Below, one piece after another: positions 8,502-18,026 of a DNA stretch of 64,000 nt (its first letter is position 1; each line of letters starts with the position of its first letter). Position numbers and translations under genes: made by a program. Where the stretch lies: assembly GCA_965203615.1 (NCBI GenBank), contig OZ241900.1, positions 2,728,001 to 2,792,000 of the forward strand, given 5' to 3'. This stretch comes from VXNE01 sp965203615 (GTDB lineage Bacteria > Pseudomonadota > Gammaproteobacteria > Pseudomonadales > Azotimanducaceae). The notes beneath the pieces are model-generated. The model had not been told where the DNA came from and ran no database searches. It saw only the letters and a list, made by a program, of their open reading frames with translations.

Positions 8502-9163
8502 ACACGACGCTCGAATGCCGCATTGCAGGTCCGACGGCGGAAGTCGGCGGACTCTACGCCGCTGCGGCGGACCCCATCGCCACCCTGGTCTTCGGACACG
8601 GCGCCGGCGCGGACATGCGTCATGCGACCATGCACTCGATCGCGGAAGCGTTCGCGGCCGCGGGCATCTCGTCGCTCCGGTTCAACTTTCCCTTCAAGGA
8701 AGCGGGCAGGTTCCGGGTGGATTCGAAGGACGTGTCTACCGGGACGATCAGGGCGGTGTTCGAGTTCGCGACGGAACACTACGAGGGACCCTTTTGCCTC
8801 GGCGGACACAGTTTCGGCGGGCGCATGGCAAGCCATGCCGTGCTCGAACCCGGACTCGATGCCGCCGCACTCATTTTCTGCGCATTTCCGCTGCATCCGG
8901 CGGGAAAGCCGTCGATTGAACGCGCGCGTCACATGGATGCGATCGAATCGCCCATGCTGTTCCTGTCGGGCACGCGGGACAAACTCGCTGAACGTGGGCT
9001 CATGACGCAGGTGGCGGACCGTCTCGACGCGACACTCGGGTGGCTCGACACCGGCGATCACGGCTACAGGACGCTTAAACGCACGCGGGTCCGGGAGGAT
9101 GACATCTTCACGGAAATGGCCGGTCACGCGCGGCAATTCGTGCTTGAGGAGGTATGCGCGTAA
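8498..9163 (+). CDS. alpha/beta hydrolase, KANL3/Tex30-like
   Basis: The core has LVFGHGAGADMRH (oxyanion loop), GGHSFGGRMA (nucleophile elbow, Ser in GHSFGG), and a late GDHGY with the catalytic His, as in the small KANL3/Tex30-like alpha/beta hydrolases. The first strand lies upstream of the first ATG (8615). No ATG, GTG or TTG occurs in frame between clpP and 8615, so the likely start is CTG 8498, overlapping the clpP stop as CTGA. If ATG 8615 were used the protein would lose the HGAG motif. Substrate unknown. Confidence 0.7.
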   Translation: MNTTLECRIAGPTAEVGGLYAAAADPIATLVFGHGAGADMRHATMHSIAEAFAAAGISSLRFNFPFKEAGRFRVDSKDVSTGTIRAVFEFATEHYEGPFCLGGHSFGGRMASHAVLEPGLDAAALIFCAFPLHPAGKPSIERARHMDAIESPMLFLSGTRDKLAERGLMTQVADRLDATLGWLDTGDHGYRTLKRTRVREDDIFTEMAGHARQFVLEEVCA

Positions 9164-9197
9164 CGGGTGAGCGCATGGCGCGCCGAGGTAAGAAGCT

Positions 9198-9204
9198 AAG
9201 GAGG
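9198..9204 (+). promoter_or_regulatory. strong ribosome-binding site
   Basis: AAGGAGG lies four bases before the ATG at 9209 and fixes that start. Confidence 0.75.
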
Positions 9205-9208
9205 AAAG

Positions 9209-10084
9209 ATGAAACTTGCGACATTCACGGATGGAAACGATGCGCGGATCGGCATCGTGGTGGGGGAACTCGTGATCGATCTCAGCGCGGCGGCGCCGGA
9301 ACTTCCGACTGACATGACCGCGTTCCTCGCCGCGGGGGACGCGGCGATGGACCGGGCTCGGGAAGTGCAGGACGATGCCGATCACGCCGTTCCCGTCGAC
9401 AACGTCGAGTTGCTTGCCCCCGTGCCCCGGCCGGGCAAGATCCTGGCCATCGGCCTCAACTACGCCGACCACATCGCGGAGACGGGCTCGGAAACGCCCA
9501 CCACGCAGATCTGGTTCAACAAGCAGACCACCGCGACGAACGCCCCCTACGCGGACATCGTGAAGCCTTCCGTATCGGACCAGGTGGACTACGAGGGCGA
9601 ACTCGTCTACGTGATCGGCAAGCGCGCGAAACACGTGCCGGCCGAGCGAGCGAGCGAGGTGATAGCGGGCTACTGCTGCGGGAACGACGTCAGCGTGCGC
9701 GACTGGCAGAGGGCCTCCCGAACCATGCAGATGGGCAAGTCGTTCGATACCCACGCGCCCTTCGGGCCATGGATCGTAACGCCCGACGATGTGGGCGACC
9801 CGCACACCCTCGGCTTGCGCACTTTCGTCAACGGCGAGAAACGCCAGGACTCCAACACGCGGTTCCTGGTCTTCAACTGCTTCGAGCAGATCGCGCACCT
9901 GAGCCAGGCGTTCACGCTGGAGCCCGGGGACGTGATCTTCACGGGCACCTCGGCGGGGGTCGCCGCCGCCATGAACCCGCCGCCTTGGCTCAAGGTGGGC
10001 GATGTCGTGCGGATCGAAATCGACCGCATCGGGTATATCGAAAGCGCAGTGGTCGAAGAGGACGCGAAAACGGTCGTCGGCTAG
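9209..10084 (+). CDS. fumarylacetoacetate hydrolase (FAH) family protein
   Basis: 291 residues, full length for the FAHD/2-oxo-hept-3-ene-dioate hydratase group. ILAIGLNYADHIAE (about 78-91), DYEGELVYVIGK (127-138, acidic metal ligands) and GNDVSVRDWQ (158-167) are the family hallmarks. Members hydrolyse or decarboxylate 2-oxo acids in aromatic and sugar acid breakdown using a divalent metal. The exact substrate is not resolvable. It follows the hydrolase gene by 45 bp with its own strong ribosome site, possibly one transcript. Confidence 0.88.
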   Translation: MKLATFTDGNDARIGIVVGELVIDLSAAAPELPTDMTAFLAAGDAAMDRAREVQDDADHAVPVDNVELLAPVPRPGKILAIGLNYADHIAETGSETPTTQIWFNKQTTATNAPYADIVKPSVSDQVDYEGELVYVIGKRAKHVPAERASEVIAGYCCGNDVSVRDWQRASRTMQMGKSFDTHAPFGPWIVTPDDVGDPHTLGLRTFVNGEKRQDSNTRFLVFNCFEQIAHLSQAFTLEPGDVIFTGTSAGVAAAMNPPPWLKVGDVVRIEIDRIGYIESAVVEEDAKTVVG

Positions 10085-10287
10085 CAGCGAACTGGACTTG
10101 CAGCGGTAGCGGTAAGTTCGACGAGTTGGCAGTCGCTGTCAGTCATTGCTCGGAATCCGGCGGGAACTGACCGAACAGTGTCTGGAATTTTCTGAGCTGT
10201 GAGGCGGAAGCGTTTATATAGTTGACTCCACCACTGTATAGGAGTACATTGCCTTCTCATCGAGTCCAGCGGGAAGCCACCATCAGC

Positions 10288-10671
10288 ATGATGAAGACGT
10301 TCGAGATGTTCTCCAACGCGGAGTCCGCCCGCGAGTTTCTCGAAGTTCACCGGTGGGGTGGCCAAGTCCACTGCCCAACTTGCGGCAATCATCGAATAAC
10401 CGCCCGTAAAGGGAAGCGCCTCGGCTATTACCGGTGCCGCCATTGCAAGAACGAGTTTACGGTTCGGACTGGCACGATCTTCGAGCGGTCGCACGTTCCC
10501 CTTCACAAGTGGCTCTACGCAATCTATCTTTCCGTAATCGCCAGCAGGGGCATTTCCTCAACGCAGTTGTCCAAGGAGTTGGGCGTCACCCAGGCCACCG
10601 CATGGTTCATGCTGGGCAGGCTGCGAGAGGCTTGCGAGGGACGAGCACGGCTGGTTGGAGAAGCGGGATGA
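10288..10671 (+). pseudogene. IS1595/ISXO2-type transposase, N-terminal fragment
   Basis: 127 residues. A zinc ribbon (CPTCGNHR about 15 residues before CRHCKNEFTVRTGTIFE) followed by KWLYAIYLSVIASRGISSTQLSKELGV and TAWFMLGRLREACEG is the N-terminal half of an IS1595-family (DDE, ISXO2-like) transposase. The catalytic half, which normally begins at about VEVDETYIGG, is absent: the frame ends RLVGEAG and TGA, overlapping the methylase ATG as ATGA. The truncation point is thus the junction with the restriction-modification module. I could not identify terminal inverted repeats. Confidence 0.75.
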
Positions 10672-11297
10672 GCGTCAACCACGAACTGGCACGGTACCTT
10701 GGCGACCGGCGTTTCGGCACCGTTCTGGCCGATCCGCCTTGGCGGTTCACCAACCGAACGGGGAAGGTGGCCCCCGAGCACCGTCGTCTATCTCGATACA
10801 ACACCCTCTCTGTCAAAGAGATCGCCGGATTGCCGGTTATCGACCATATGGCGGATGTCGCCCATTGCTACCTATGGGTTCCAAACGCGCTGTTGCCATG
10901 GGGATTGCAAGTGCTTGAATCATGGGGATTCGAGTACAAGACCAACCTCGTTTGGTTCAAAGTTCGGAAGGACGGCGGACCAGATGGGAGGGGCGTCGGA
11001 TTCTATTTCCGCAACGTGACCGAAGTAATCCTGTTCGGCGTTAGAGGAAAGAAGGCCAGGACGTTGGATCCGGGACGCAGCCAAGTGAATCTGATCGCGA
11101 GCCGCAAGCGCGAGCACTCCCGAAAGCCCGACGAGCAGTACGAGATCATCGAGAATTGCTCGCGCGGTCCGTACCTAGAACTGTTCGGCCGTGGAACCAG
11201 AGACGGCTGGACAGTGTGGGGCCAACAAGCCGAGCACGACTACGCACCCGACTGGCCGACGTACGCACACAACTCCCGATCTGAAGCGTTGGCATGA
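10668..11297 (+). CDS. MT-A70 family adenine-N6 DNA methyltransferase
   Basis: 209 residues. The catalytic motif DPPW appears in TVLADPPWRFTNRTG (about residues 17-31). YLWVPNALLPWGLQVLESWG and RNVTEVILFGVRG are the usual following MT-A70 strands. These enzymes transfer methyl from SAM to adenine N6. The downstream gene is a BglII-like endonuclease overlapping by ATGA, so this is best read as the modification half of a type II restriction-modification pair. Start fixed at ATG 10668, just after the transposase fragment, because upstream codons show no homology. Confidence 0.8.
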   Translation: MSVNHELARYLGDRRFGTVLADPPWRFTNRTGKVAPEHRRLSRYNTLSVKEIAGLPVIDHMADVAHCYLWVPNALLPWGLQVLESWGFEYKTNLVWFKVRKDGGPDGRGVGFYFRNVTEVILFGVRGKKARTLDPGRSQVNLIASRKREHSRKPDEQYEIIENCSRGPYLELFGRGTRDGWTVWGQQAEHDYAPDWPTYAHNSRSEALA

Positions 11298-12058
11298 GCC
11301 TCGACGCTCTCGCGGACGCGGGGTTTGATCTCGATACGACGAATCACGCCGACGCCATTCTTTCGTCGCACGCCTTCCGTACCGAATTCTATGCACTATG
11401 TGAGGTCTTGCTGTCGATGGAGATCAAGTGCACGGAAATGATGGAGGGTGGCGGCAACGAAGCTCCACCGACACGACGTTTGCGAAGGTCGTTGACTGAT
11501 GCGGGCTGGTGCAAGCGAAACATCGAAGTGACCAAGTCGGTCGATGGAACGCCTAGGTCGAGTACGACGCACGAAATAGATCACGTTCGCGACTGCGACC
11601 ACGGCACCTTGGCGCTCGAAATCGAATGGAACAACAAAGATCCGTTCTTCGACAGGGATCTGGAGAACTTCCAGAGACTCCATGCGGATGGGGCGATTAG
11701 CGTCGGAATCGTGGTAACTCGAGGGCGGTCGCTCCAAACCAACATACGTGACATTCTGATTGTCTGCGCGAAGGCCAACAATCTTCACAGCACTGCGGAT
11801 TTTCGCCGCCTAGGAATCAAGGAGCCGACGGCCAATCAACGCGCGCAGCTTGACAGATTGGGAGCCGACGCTGATTTTGCAAAGGCAGCGGGAATGATGA
11901 TGGCGACGAAATACGGAGAAAGCACAACCCATTGGAACAAACTCACTGAACGGTTGGATCGTGGTGTTGGCAATCCATGTCCGTTGTTGTTAGTTGGCCT
12001 CCCTGCTACCTGTGTCACGGTGGTGAGCGAACCGGGTATTTCGGAGGGACAACCGTGA
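11294..12058 (+). CDS. BglII/BstYI-like type II restriction endonuclease
   Basis: 254 residues. The segment LALEIEWNNKDPFFDRDLEN around residues 100-120 is the catalytic E-x-E...K-D core of BglII/BamHI-like restriction enzymes, preceded by HEIDHVRD. SVGIVVTRG follows as a core beta strand. The ATG overlaps the methylase stop. Known relatives cut GATC-centred sites, but recognition here cannot be read. The gene is slightly richer in A+T than flanking chromosomal genes, consistent with transfer. Confidence 0.75.
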   Translation: MSLDALADAGFDLDTTNHADAILSSHAFRTEFYALCEVLLSMEIKCTEMMEGGGNEAPPTRRLRRSLTDAGWCKRNIEVTKSVDGTPRSSTTHEIDHVRDCDHGTLALEIEWNNKDPFFDRDLENFQRLHADGAISVGIVVTRGRSLQTNIRDILIVCAKANNLHSTADFRRLGIKEPTANQRAQLDRLGADADFAKAAGMMMATKYGESTTHWNKLTERLDRGVGNPCPLLLVGLPATCVTVVSEPGISEGQP

Positions 12059-12201
12059 CGCCCACCAAGGACAAACCCACCTCCCGTGATTTGCCACCAG
12101 CGTTCAACGCAGGAGTGAAGAAGGTGCTGGCCTACCGGCCACGGAAGAACGACAAGGGGCGCGTGCGCGACCAACGCCGAATCCCCGCGACACCTGACTG
12201 A
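12055..12201 (+). CDS. small protein downstream of restriction endonuclease
   Basis: 48 residues from GTG 12055, which overlaps the endonuclease stop (GTGA) and is preceded by GGAGGG seven bases upstream. The peptide is basic with the central stretch NAGVKKVLAYRPRKNDKGR. I recognise no domain. The good ribosome site and overlap suggest it is a third gene of the module, possibly a small regulator; that is inference. Confidence 0.45.
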   Translation: MTPTKDKPTSRDLPPAFNAGVKKVLAYRPRKNDKGRVRDQRRIPATPD

Positions 12202-12221
12202 AGTGGTCTGACAACCAGGAC

Positions 12222-12255
12222 AGCGATGGCGAAATGACGCCACCGAGCCATCGCT
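12222..12255. terminator. perfect 9-bp inverted repeat after the R-M module
   Basis: AGCGATGGC (12222-12230) and GCCATCGCT (12247-12255) are exact complements around a 16-nt loop. There is no U-run, so it is a weak terminator candidate or a module end. It sits between two convergent transcription units. Confidence 0.4.
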
Positions 12256-12311
12256 CCTTGTCGGGCTATGGGCTTTACGCCAGAGTGGCTTGCTGCGGTC
12301 TGTGCCCAGCC

Positions 12312-13094
12312 TTAGACCACCGGTGAAACGCCCCCGTCGACGTTGACCGCCGCGCCGGTCACGTAGCTCGCGCGTTCGGAACAGAGGAAGGCGATCACGT
12401 CGCCGGCTTCGGACGCTTCGCCCACGCGACCCAACGGTACGCGGCCGCCGGCGCTCTCGTAGTGATCCTCCAGCGTGTAGCCGGGTTTCTGGTTGGCTTC
12501 CCATCGGCGGTAGTGCTGTCGGCTCTTGAGCACGCCGACGCACACCGTGTTGACGCGGACGCCGTCGCCGGCGAACTCCTTCGACCACGCCTTGGTGAGG
12601 GAAATACCGGCGGCGCGGGACAGGGCGGTTGGCTGGCTGGCGGCGTTTGGCGCCTTGCCGCCGGGCGTGGTCGTGTTGCAGATCGCGCCGCCATTGCGCT
12701 TCAGGTAAGGCAATGCGTGACGGGTGCAATAGATCGCACCCATGACCTTGAGCGTGAAATCCTCCATGACCCGTTCGTTGCTCATGTCCGTGAAGGCTGC
12801 GGCGGACGAGGTGCCGGCGTTGTTGACCAGCATGTCGATCCTGTTCCAGCGGTCGGCGACGGCATCGACCATGGCGCGCACGGACGCCTCGTCGCTGACG
12901 TCGGCGGCGACCCCCACGACCTCCCCTCCGGTGGCGTCGCTGATCTCCGCGGCGACGCGATCCAGGTCAGACTGGGTGCGGGCCACGATCGCGACCTTTG
13001 CGCCCTCTGCCGCCAGACGCTCGGCGGCGGCGCGTCCTATACCGAAAGTGCCACCGGTGACTATGGCAACCTTGCCCGCTATTCCGAGGTCCAT
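12312..13094 (-). CDS. SDR family oxidoreductase with unusual active site
   Basis: 260 residues with a normal Rossmann N terminus: VTGGTFGIGRAAAERL (glycine motif) and MLVNNAGTSS. The catalytic region is unusual. Where classical SDRs have Ser ... YxxxK, this reads NTTTPGGK ... TALSRAAGISLTKA, giving T and R in place of Y and K. The rest (GVRVNTVCVG) and C-terminal AAVNVDGGV are conventional. Either catalysis differs or the protein binds rather than reduces its ligand. Start at ATG 13094 because the Rossmann fold begins there; an upstream ATG would add 11 unrelated residues. Confidence 0.8.
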   Translation of the reverse strand: MDLGIAGKVAIVTGGTFGIGRAAAERLAAEGAKVAIVARTQSDLDRVAAEISDATGGEVVGVAADVSDEASVRAMVDAVADRWNRIDMLVNNAGTSSAAAFTDMSNERVMEDFTLKVMGAIYCTRHALPYLKRNGGAICNTTTPGGKAPNAASQPTALSRAAGISLTKAWSKEFAGDGVRVNTVCVGVLKSRQHYRRWEANQKPGYTLEDHYESAGGRVPLGRVGEASEAGDVIAFLCSERASYVTGAAVNVDGGVSPVV

Positions 13095-13214
13095 GTCCGC
13101 TCCATCAGCCAAGTGCGAGCGCAACATTGTAAACGGCGATCACCCGGATTCTTGACACGCGCAGGCGCAACGGCAACGCTTGCGGGCTGATAGGACATTG
13201 GACGGAGTTGAGCA

Positions 13215-14321
<1,107 letters not shown>

Positions 14322-14325
14322 CACC

Positions 14326-15327
14326 GTGATTCAGGATGAATGGCTGATGCAGGTCGAGGAGGAGATTCTCGAGCCCGAACTGCCGATCTGCGACCCTCAC
14401 CACCACCTTTGGGACCACCCCGAAGGCCGCTACCTGCTGGACGAACTGCTCGCGGATACGGGCAGCGGCCACAACGTCGTGTCGACGGTCTTCATGGAGT
14501 GCGGTTCGATGTACCGGGCGGACGGTCCGGAGCCGATGCGGCCGGTGGGCGAGACCGAGTTCGTCAACGGCATCGCCGCGATGAGCGCGAGCGGCGGCTA
14601 CGGAGCCGGTCGCATGTGCGCGTCGATCGTGAGTTTCGCGGACCTGGCGCTTGGCGCGGCGGTGGGCGACGTGCTGGACGCGCACCTGGCCGCCAGCCCG
14701 CGCTTTCGCGGTATCCGCCACGCCTCTGCCTGGGATGCCCACGATTCCATTCGCAATGCCCACACCAACCCGAAGGGAGGCCTGCTCGGAGACGCGAAGT
14801 TCCGCGAGGGGTTCGCCGAACTCGGCAGGCGCGGCCTCACTTTCGACGCGTGGCTCTACCATACGAACATCCCCGAACTGACGGACCTTGCCAGGGCGTT
14901 TCCGGAGCAGCCGATCGTGCTCGACCACTTCGGCGGACCGCTCGGCATCGGTCCATACGTCGGCAAGCGGAGCGAAATCTACGAGACCTGGAAAGTCGAT
15001 GTCGTGGAACTCGCCGCGTGCGAGAACGTCGTCGCCAAGCTCGGCGGCCTGGTGATGCCCCTCAACGGGTTCGGCTTCCACAAGCGCGGCATGCCGCCGT
15101 CGTTTGATGAAGTCGCCTCGGCGACCCGCGACTACTACTTGCACATGATCGACTGTTTCGGGACCGGGCGCTGCATGTTCGAGAGCAACTTCCCGGTGGA
15201 CAAGCAGAGCTGCTCGTACCAGGTGCTGTGGAACGCCTTCAAGAAGATCGCGGACGGCTTCTCGCCCGCAGACAGGGCCGCCTTGTTCCACGACACGGCG
15301 ACGCGTTTCTACCGCGTCAGCCCATGA
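14326..15327 (+). CDS. amidohydrolase family protein (TIM-barrel metal hydrolase)
   Basis: 333 residues, GTG start four bases after frmA. The N terminus has the metal-binding CDPHHHLWD, the middle HFGGPLG, and the C terminus MFESNFPVDK, the typical ligand set of the amidohydrolase 2 family (lactonases such as 2-pyrone-4,6-dicarboxylate hydrolase and decarboxylases). The substrate is not resolvable. Overlap with the following gene indicates one operon with frmA. Confidence 0.85.
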   Translation: MIQDEWLMQVEEEILEPELPICDPHHHLWDHPEGRYLLDELLADTGSGHNVVSTVFMECGSMYRADGPEPMRPVGETEFVNGIAAMSASGGYGAGRMCASIVSFADLALGAAVGDVLDAHLAASPRFRGIRHASAWDAHDSIRNAHTNPKGGLLGDAKFREGFAELGRRGLTFDAWLYHTNIPELTDLARAFPEQPIVLDHFGGPLGIGPYVGKRSEIYETWKVDVVELAACENVVAKLGGLVMPLNGFGFHKRGMPPSFDEVASATRDYYLHMIDCFGTGRCMFESNFPVDKQSCSYQVLWNAFKKIADGFSPADRAALFHDTATRFYRVSP

Positions 15328-15971
15328 CGATAGAGAACAGCGATGTCCCAAGCCTGACCGTGAAGGAACTGGGCGGGGCAAACTACCTCGCGTCCCAAGT
15401 GTTTCACCATGGAACGGGAACGATCCCGAAACACGATCTGGCATCGTACCTGGTGGTTGCCCGCGCGGTGTACCAGGCAGCCATGAATGCCGCGGTGCGG
15501 ACCACGGATGCTGAAGACCGCGCCGGCTATTCGAAGGTGGCCTACATGACGGCCTACAACATTGCCGCAAATTGCTGGCCCGGCTGGAGCGAGGAAGGCG
15601 CTGCAATCACCGACGAGCAGCGTGAGTTGGGTGCCGGCTTCGCGAAGGCACATCTCGAGATCGTCTCCAGGCTCGATGTGTCGGCCGAGGCCAACGCCTA
15701 CTGGATCAACGCTGTGCACGAACTCGCTGCGGGTGACCACGAAGCGGCGAGACGCATGTTTTCCACTTGCGCCGACCGGGCGGCGGGCGCCGGGGACGGG
15801 GATGTCGAGGAAATGGCTAAAGGCTGGGTCGCGCTGGTGAAAGTGCTGCAGGGGCTCGAAGGCGCGGAGGACGAACTGGAGGCCAGCAGGAGACGCCTGA
15901 TTGAAATGGGCGGTGACGGTCCGTTCTACGCCGAACAGTACGGTCCGGCGCTGGCCGTGTTCGGTACCTGA
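15324..15971 (+). CDS. hypothetical protein, helical repeat-like
   Basis: 215 residues starting at ATG 15324, overlapping the amidohydrolase stop (ATGA). It is largely alpha-helical by composition, with segments such as YWINAVHELAAGDHEAARRMF and GWVALVKVLQGLEGAEDELEA that look like TPR-type helical hairpins, though I cannot place a defined repeat. No signal peptide. Function unknown; it is co-transcribed with the amidohydrolase. Confidence 0.6.
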   Translation: MTIENSDVPSLTVKELGGANYLASQVFHHGTGTIPKHDLASYLVVARAVYQAAMNAAVRTTDAEDRAGYSKVAYMTAYNIAANCWPGWSEEGAAITDEQRELGAGFAKAHLEIVSRLDVSAEANAYWINAVHELAAGDHEAARRMFSTCADRAAGAGDGDVEEMAKGWVALVKVLQGLEGAEDELEASRRRLIEMGGDGPFYAEQYGPALAVFGT

Positions 15972-16011
15972 GCGCGCGCTTCGCGACTGGGACCAAGGCG
16001 GGTTAGCGAGC

Positions 16012-16031
16012 TTCCGCCAAGCCTTTGGCGA
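16012..16031. terminator. short hairpin near operon end
   Basis: CGCCAA-GCCT-TTGGCG forms a 6-bp stem in the gap between two same-strand genes, followed within 40 bases by a second GGCGAGCC motif and TTTT. A weak terminator candidate. Confidence 0.3.
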
Positions 16032-16108
16032 GCCTTCGGCGAGCCTTTTCGCCTTCCGGGAGTCGATCTGATTCAATAGGCGCGCGATTGCCTGACACGG
16101 GAAGAGAC

Positions 16109-17041
16109 ATGGAACATAGAAGACTGGGTAACAGCGGCTTGGTGGTTTCCGAGGTTGGCCTCGGCTGCAACAACTTTGGCCAACGCCTGGACGAGGCGGG
16201 TACGCGTGCCGTGGTCGACGCCGCGATCGATGTCGGTATCGATTTCTTCGATACCGCTGACATGTACGGTTCCCAACTTTCCGAGGTGTACCTCGGCAGT
16301 GCGCTGAAGGGTCGCCGGGACGACGTCATCGTCGCGACCAAGTGCGGTTATCCGATGGGTGAGGGACCGCATAAGCGCGGCGCCTCCCGGCGCTACGTCA
16401 TTTCGGCGGTGGAAGGGAGCCTGCGCCGTCTCGACACGGACTACATCGATCTCTACCAGATCCATCTTCCGGACCCGTTGACGCCCATCGACGAGACGTT
16501 GCGGGCGCTCGACGACTGCGTCCGCCAGGGCAAGATCCGCTACATCGGCCACTCGAACTTCGCCGGCTGGCAGATAGCCGATGCCCACTGGACTGCGCTG
16601 CGGGACCACCTCAACCCGTTTGTTACCGCCCAGAACCACATGAGCCTCCTTGAGCGAGACGTCCTGAAGGAGGTCATTCCCGCCTGTGACCGGTTCGGAA
16701 TCGGCATGCTCCCCTATTTCCCGCTTGCGAGCGGCCTCCTGACCGGCAAGTACCAGCGGGGCGCACCGGCCCCGGAGGGCACGCGGCTCTCCGCCCCGGC
16801 AGCCGCCGCGCGCTCGCTTAACGACGCGAACTTCGACCGCGTGGAGAAGCTCGATGCCTTTGCGCGGGAACGCGACCGTTCGCTGCTCGAACTGGCGTTT
16901 GGCTGGTTGCTGTCGTTCCCCTGTGTATCGTCGGTGATTGCCGGGGCGACGAGGCCCGAGCAGGCCCATGCCAACGTCGAAGCGTCGACCATGCGCCTTT
17001 CCGCCGACGAGATGAAGGAAATCGAACAGCTCCTTTCGTGA
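16109..17041 (+). CDS. aldo/keto reductase
   Basis: 310 residues. FFDTADMYGSQLSEVYLG holds the catalytic Asp and Tyr, DVIVATKCGYPMGEG the Lys, and DLYQIHLPDPLTPI the His region, all standard for NADPH-dependent aldo/keto reductases. The C terminus has VSSVIAGATRPEQAHAN, the cofactor-binding loop. Cytoplasmic; substrate unknown. Start at ATG 16109 gives the usual MEHRRLGNSGL N terminus. Confidence 0.9.
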   Translation: MEHRRLGNSGLVVSEVGLGCNNFGQRLDEAGTRAVVDAAIDVGIDFFDTADMYGSQLSEVYLGSALKGRRDDVIVATKCGYPMGEGPHKRGASRRYVISAVEGSLRRLDTDYIDLYQIHLPDPLTPIDETLRALDDCVRQGKIRYIGHSNFAGWQIADAHWTALRDHLNPFVTAQNHMSLLERDVLKEVIPACDRFGIGMLPYFPLASGLLTGKYQRGAPAPEGTRLSAPAAAARSLNDANFDRVEKLDAFARERDRSLLELAFGWLLSFPCVSSVIAGATRPEQAHANVEASTMRLSADEMKEIEQLLS

Positions 17042-17085
17042 AACAAACGCACCAAGGGCGCGTCAGCGACCTGGGTTGCCTGTTG

Positions 17086-17150
17086 CATGGTCGACGAGCG
17101 GGGCTGGGCCACGGGCGAAGCCGAAGGCGTCGGCTGTGGGGCACTCGGAT
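17086..17150 (+). repeat. family 1 dispersed palindromic repeat, copy 1
   Basis: About 62 bp beginning CATGGTCGACGAGCGGGGC and ending GGCTGTGGGGCACTC. It differs from the two identical copies at 35043 and 52563 at only a few positions. It lies between two convergent genes. Confidence 0.8.
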
Positions 17151-17180
17151 GATGCGGGAGCGCGTGGCCGTCGACTTCGC

Positions 17181-17981
17181 CTAGGAGGACAAGGCCACGT
17201 CGTTCTGACGCAGCCGCAGGTCTTGATACGCTCCGTATATCAGGCAGATGCCTATCGGCCAGATGATCGCCGTCAGCGCTGCATATGCCAGCGTGGAGAC
17301 GGTGTTTGACAAGGTGGCGATTTCGAACAGGTCCGCCAAGAGCAGGTTGATCCCATTGCCTGCGAAGCTGATCGCGGTCGATATCACGGTCGCGAACACG
17401 AAAAACGCGAACGTCGGCCACCAACGGCCTTTCACCAGCGCATAGCTTTCGCGGATGCTATCGGCCGGTCCGTGCCCTTCGGCGACAACCAGGATTGGGC
17501 TGGCGAACAGGGCGACCGCCAGGAAGAAAACAGGGACAAGCATCAGCGGCATTGCGACAGCGATGCCAAGCGGACCCAGCAAGGCAAGAGGAACGACAAT
17601 CAGGATCGGACCGATGACGATGGCGAGCGCGCACAGGACCGATACGGCCAGCAAGGTGGGGAACCGATGCGTGGCGATGGTGACGGGAGAGCGAACGCCG
17701 CGCGGGGACCCGGACGCAATGAAGTGCACGATGGCGATGACGATCCCGTACAGGTAGACGCTTGCCACGAGCGAGACCAGGGAGCGAAGCCAGAAGCCCA
17801 GGCCCAGACTGGTCTCCTCCTCGGAGCCGCTGAACGGAACCTGGCCCCAGTGGATCAGCCCGATTACCAGTCCCAGCCAGAAGACAGGCACGAATAGGGA
17901 CCGAATGCTGGCTCGATACAGCATGAAGCCATCTGCCAGGATGTCGCCGATGTTCGACGGATCAGTCGGTCGTTTGTACAT
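17181..17981 (-). CDS. polytopic membrane protein, unknown function
   Basis: 266 residues with about six hydrophobic helices. The layout (N-terminal DILADGFMLYRASIRSLFV, loop ADSIRESYALVKGRWWPTF, helices up to AIIWPIGICLIYGAYQDL) resembles the YciC / glycerophosphodiesterase membrane-domain group of bacterial membrane proteins, often involved in envelope maintenance. The assignment is tentative. It is the last gene before bioA on the same strand, with a 45 bp gap. Confidence 0.65.
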   Translation of the reverse strand: MYKRPTDPSNIGDILADGFMLYRASIRSLFVPVFWLGLVIGLIHWGQVPFSGSEEETSLGLGFWLRSLVSLVASVYLYGIVIAIVHFIASGSPRGVRSPVTIATHRFPTLLAVSVLCALAIVIGPILIVVPLALLGPLGIAVAMPLMLVPVFFLAVALFASPILVVAEGHGPADSIRESYALVKGRWWPTFAFFVFATVISTAISFAGNGINLLLADLFEIATLSNTVSTLAYAALTAIIWPIGICLIYGAYQDLRLRQNDVALSS

Positions 17982-18026
17982 GGTGATGCCAATAAGATCG
18001 TGGGTCGTCGGGCGACATGGGTGGCC

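Noticed and set aside
13153..13214. TTGACA before frmA as a sigma70 promoter
   Set aside because: No acceptable -10 hexamer at proper spacing.
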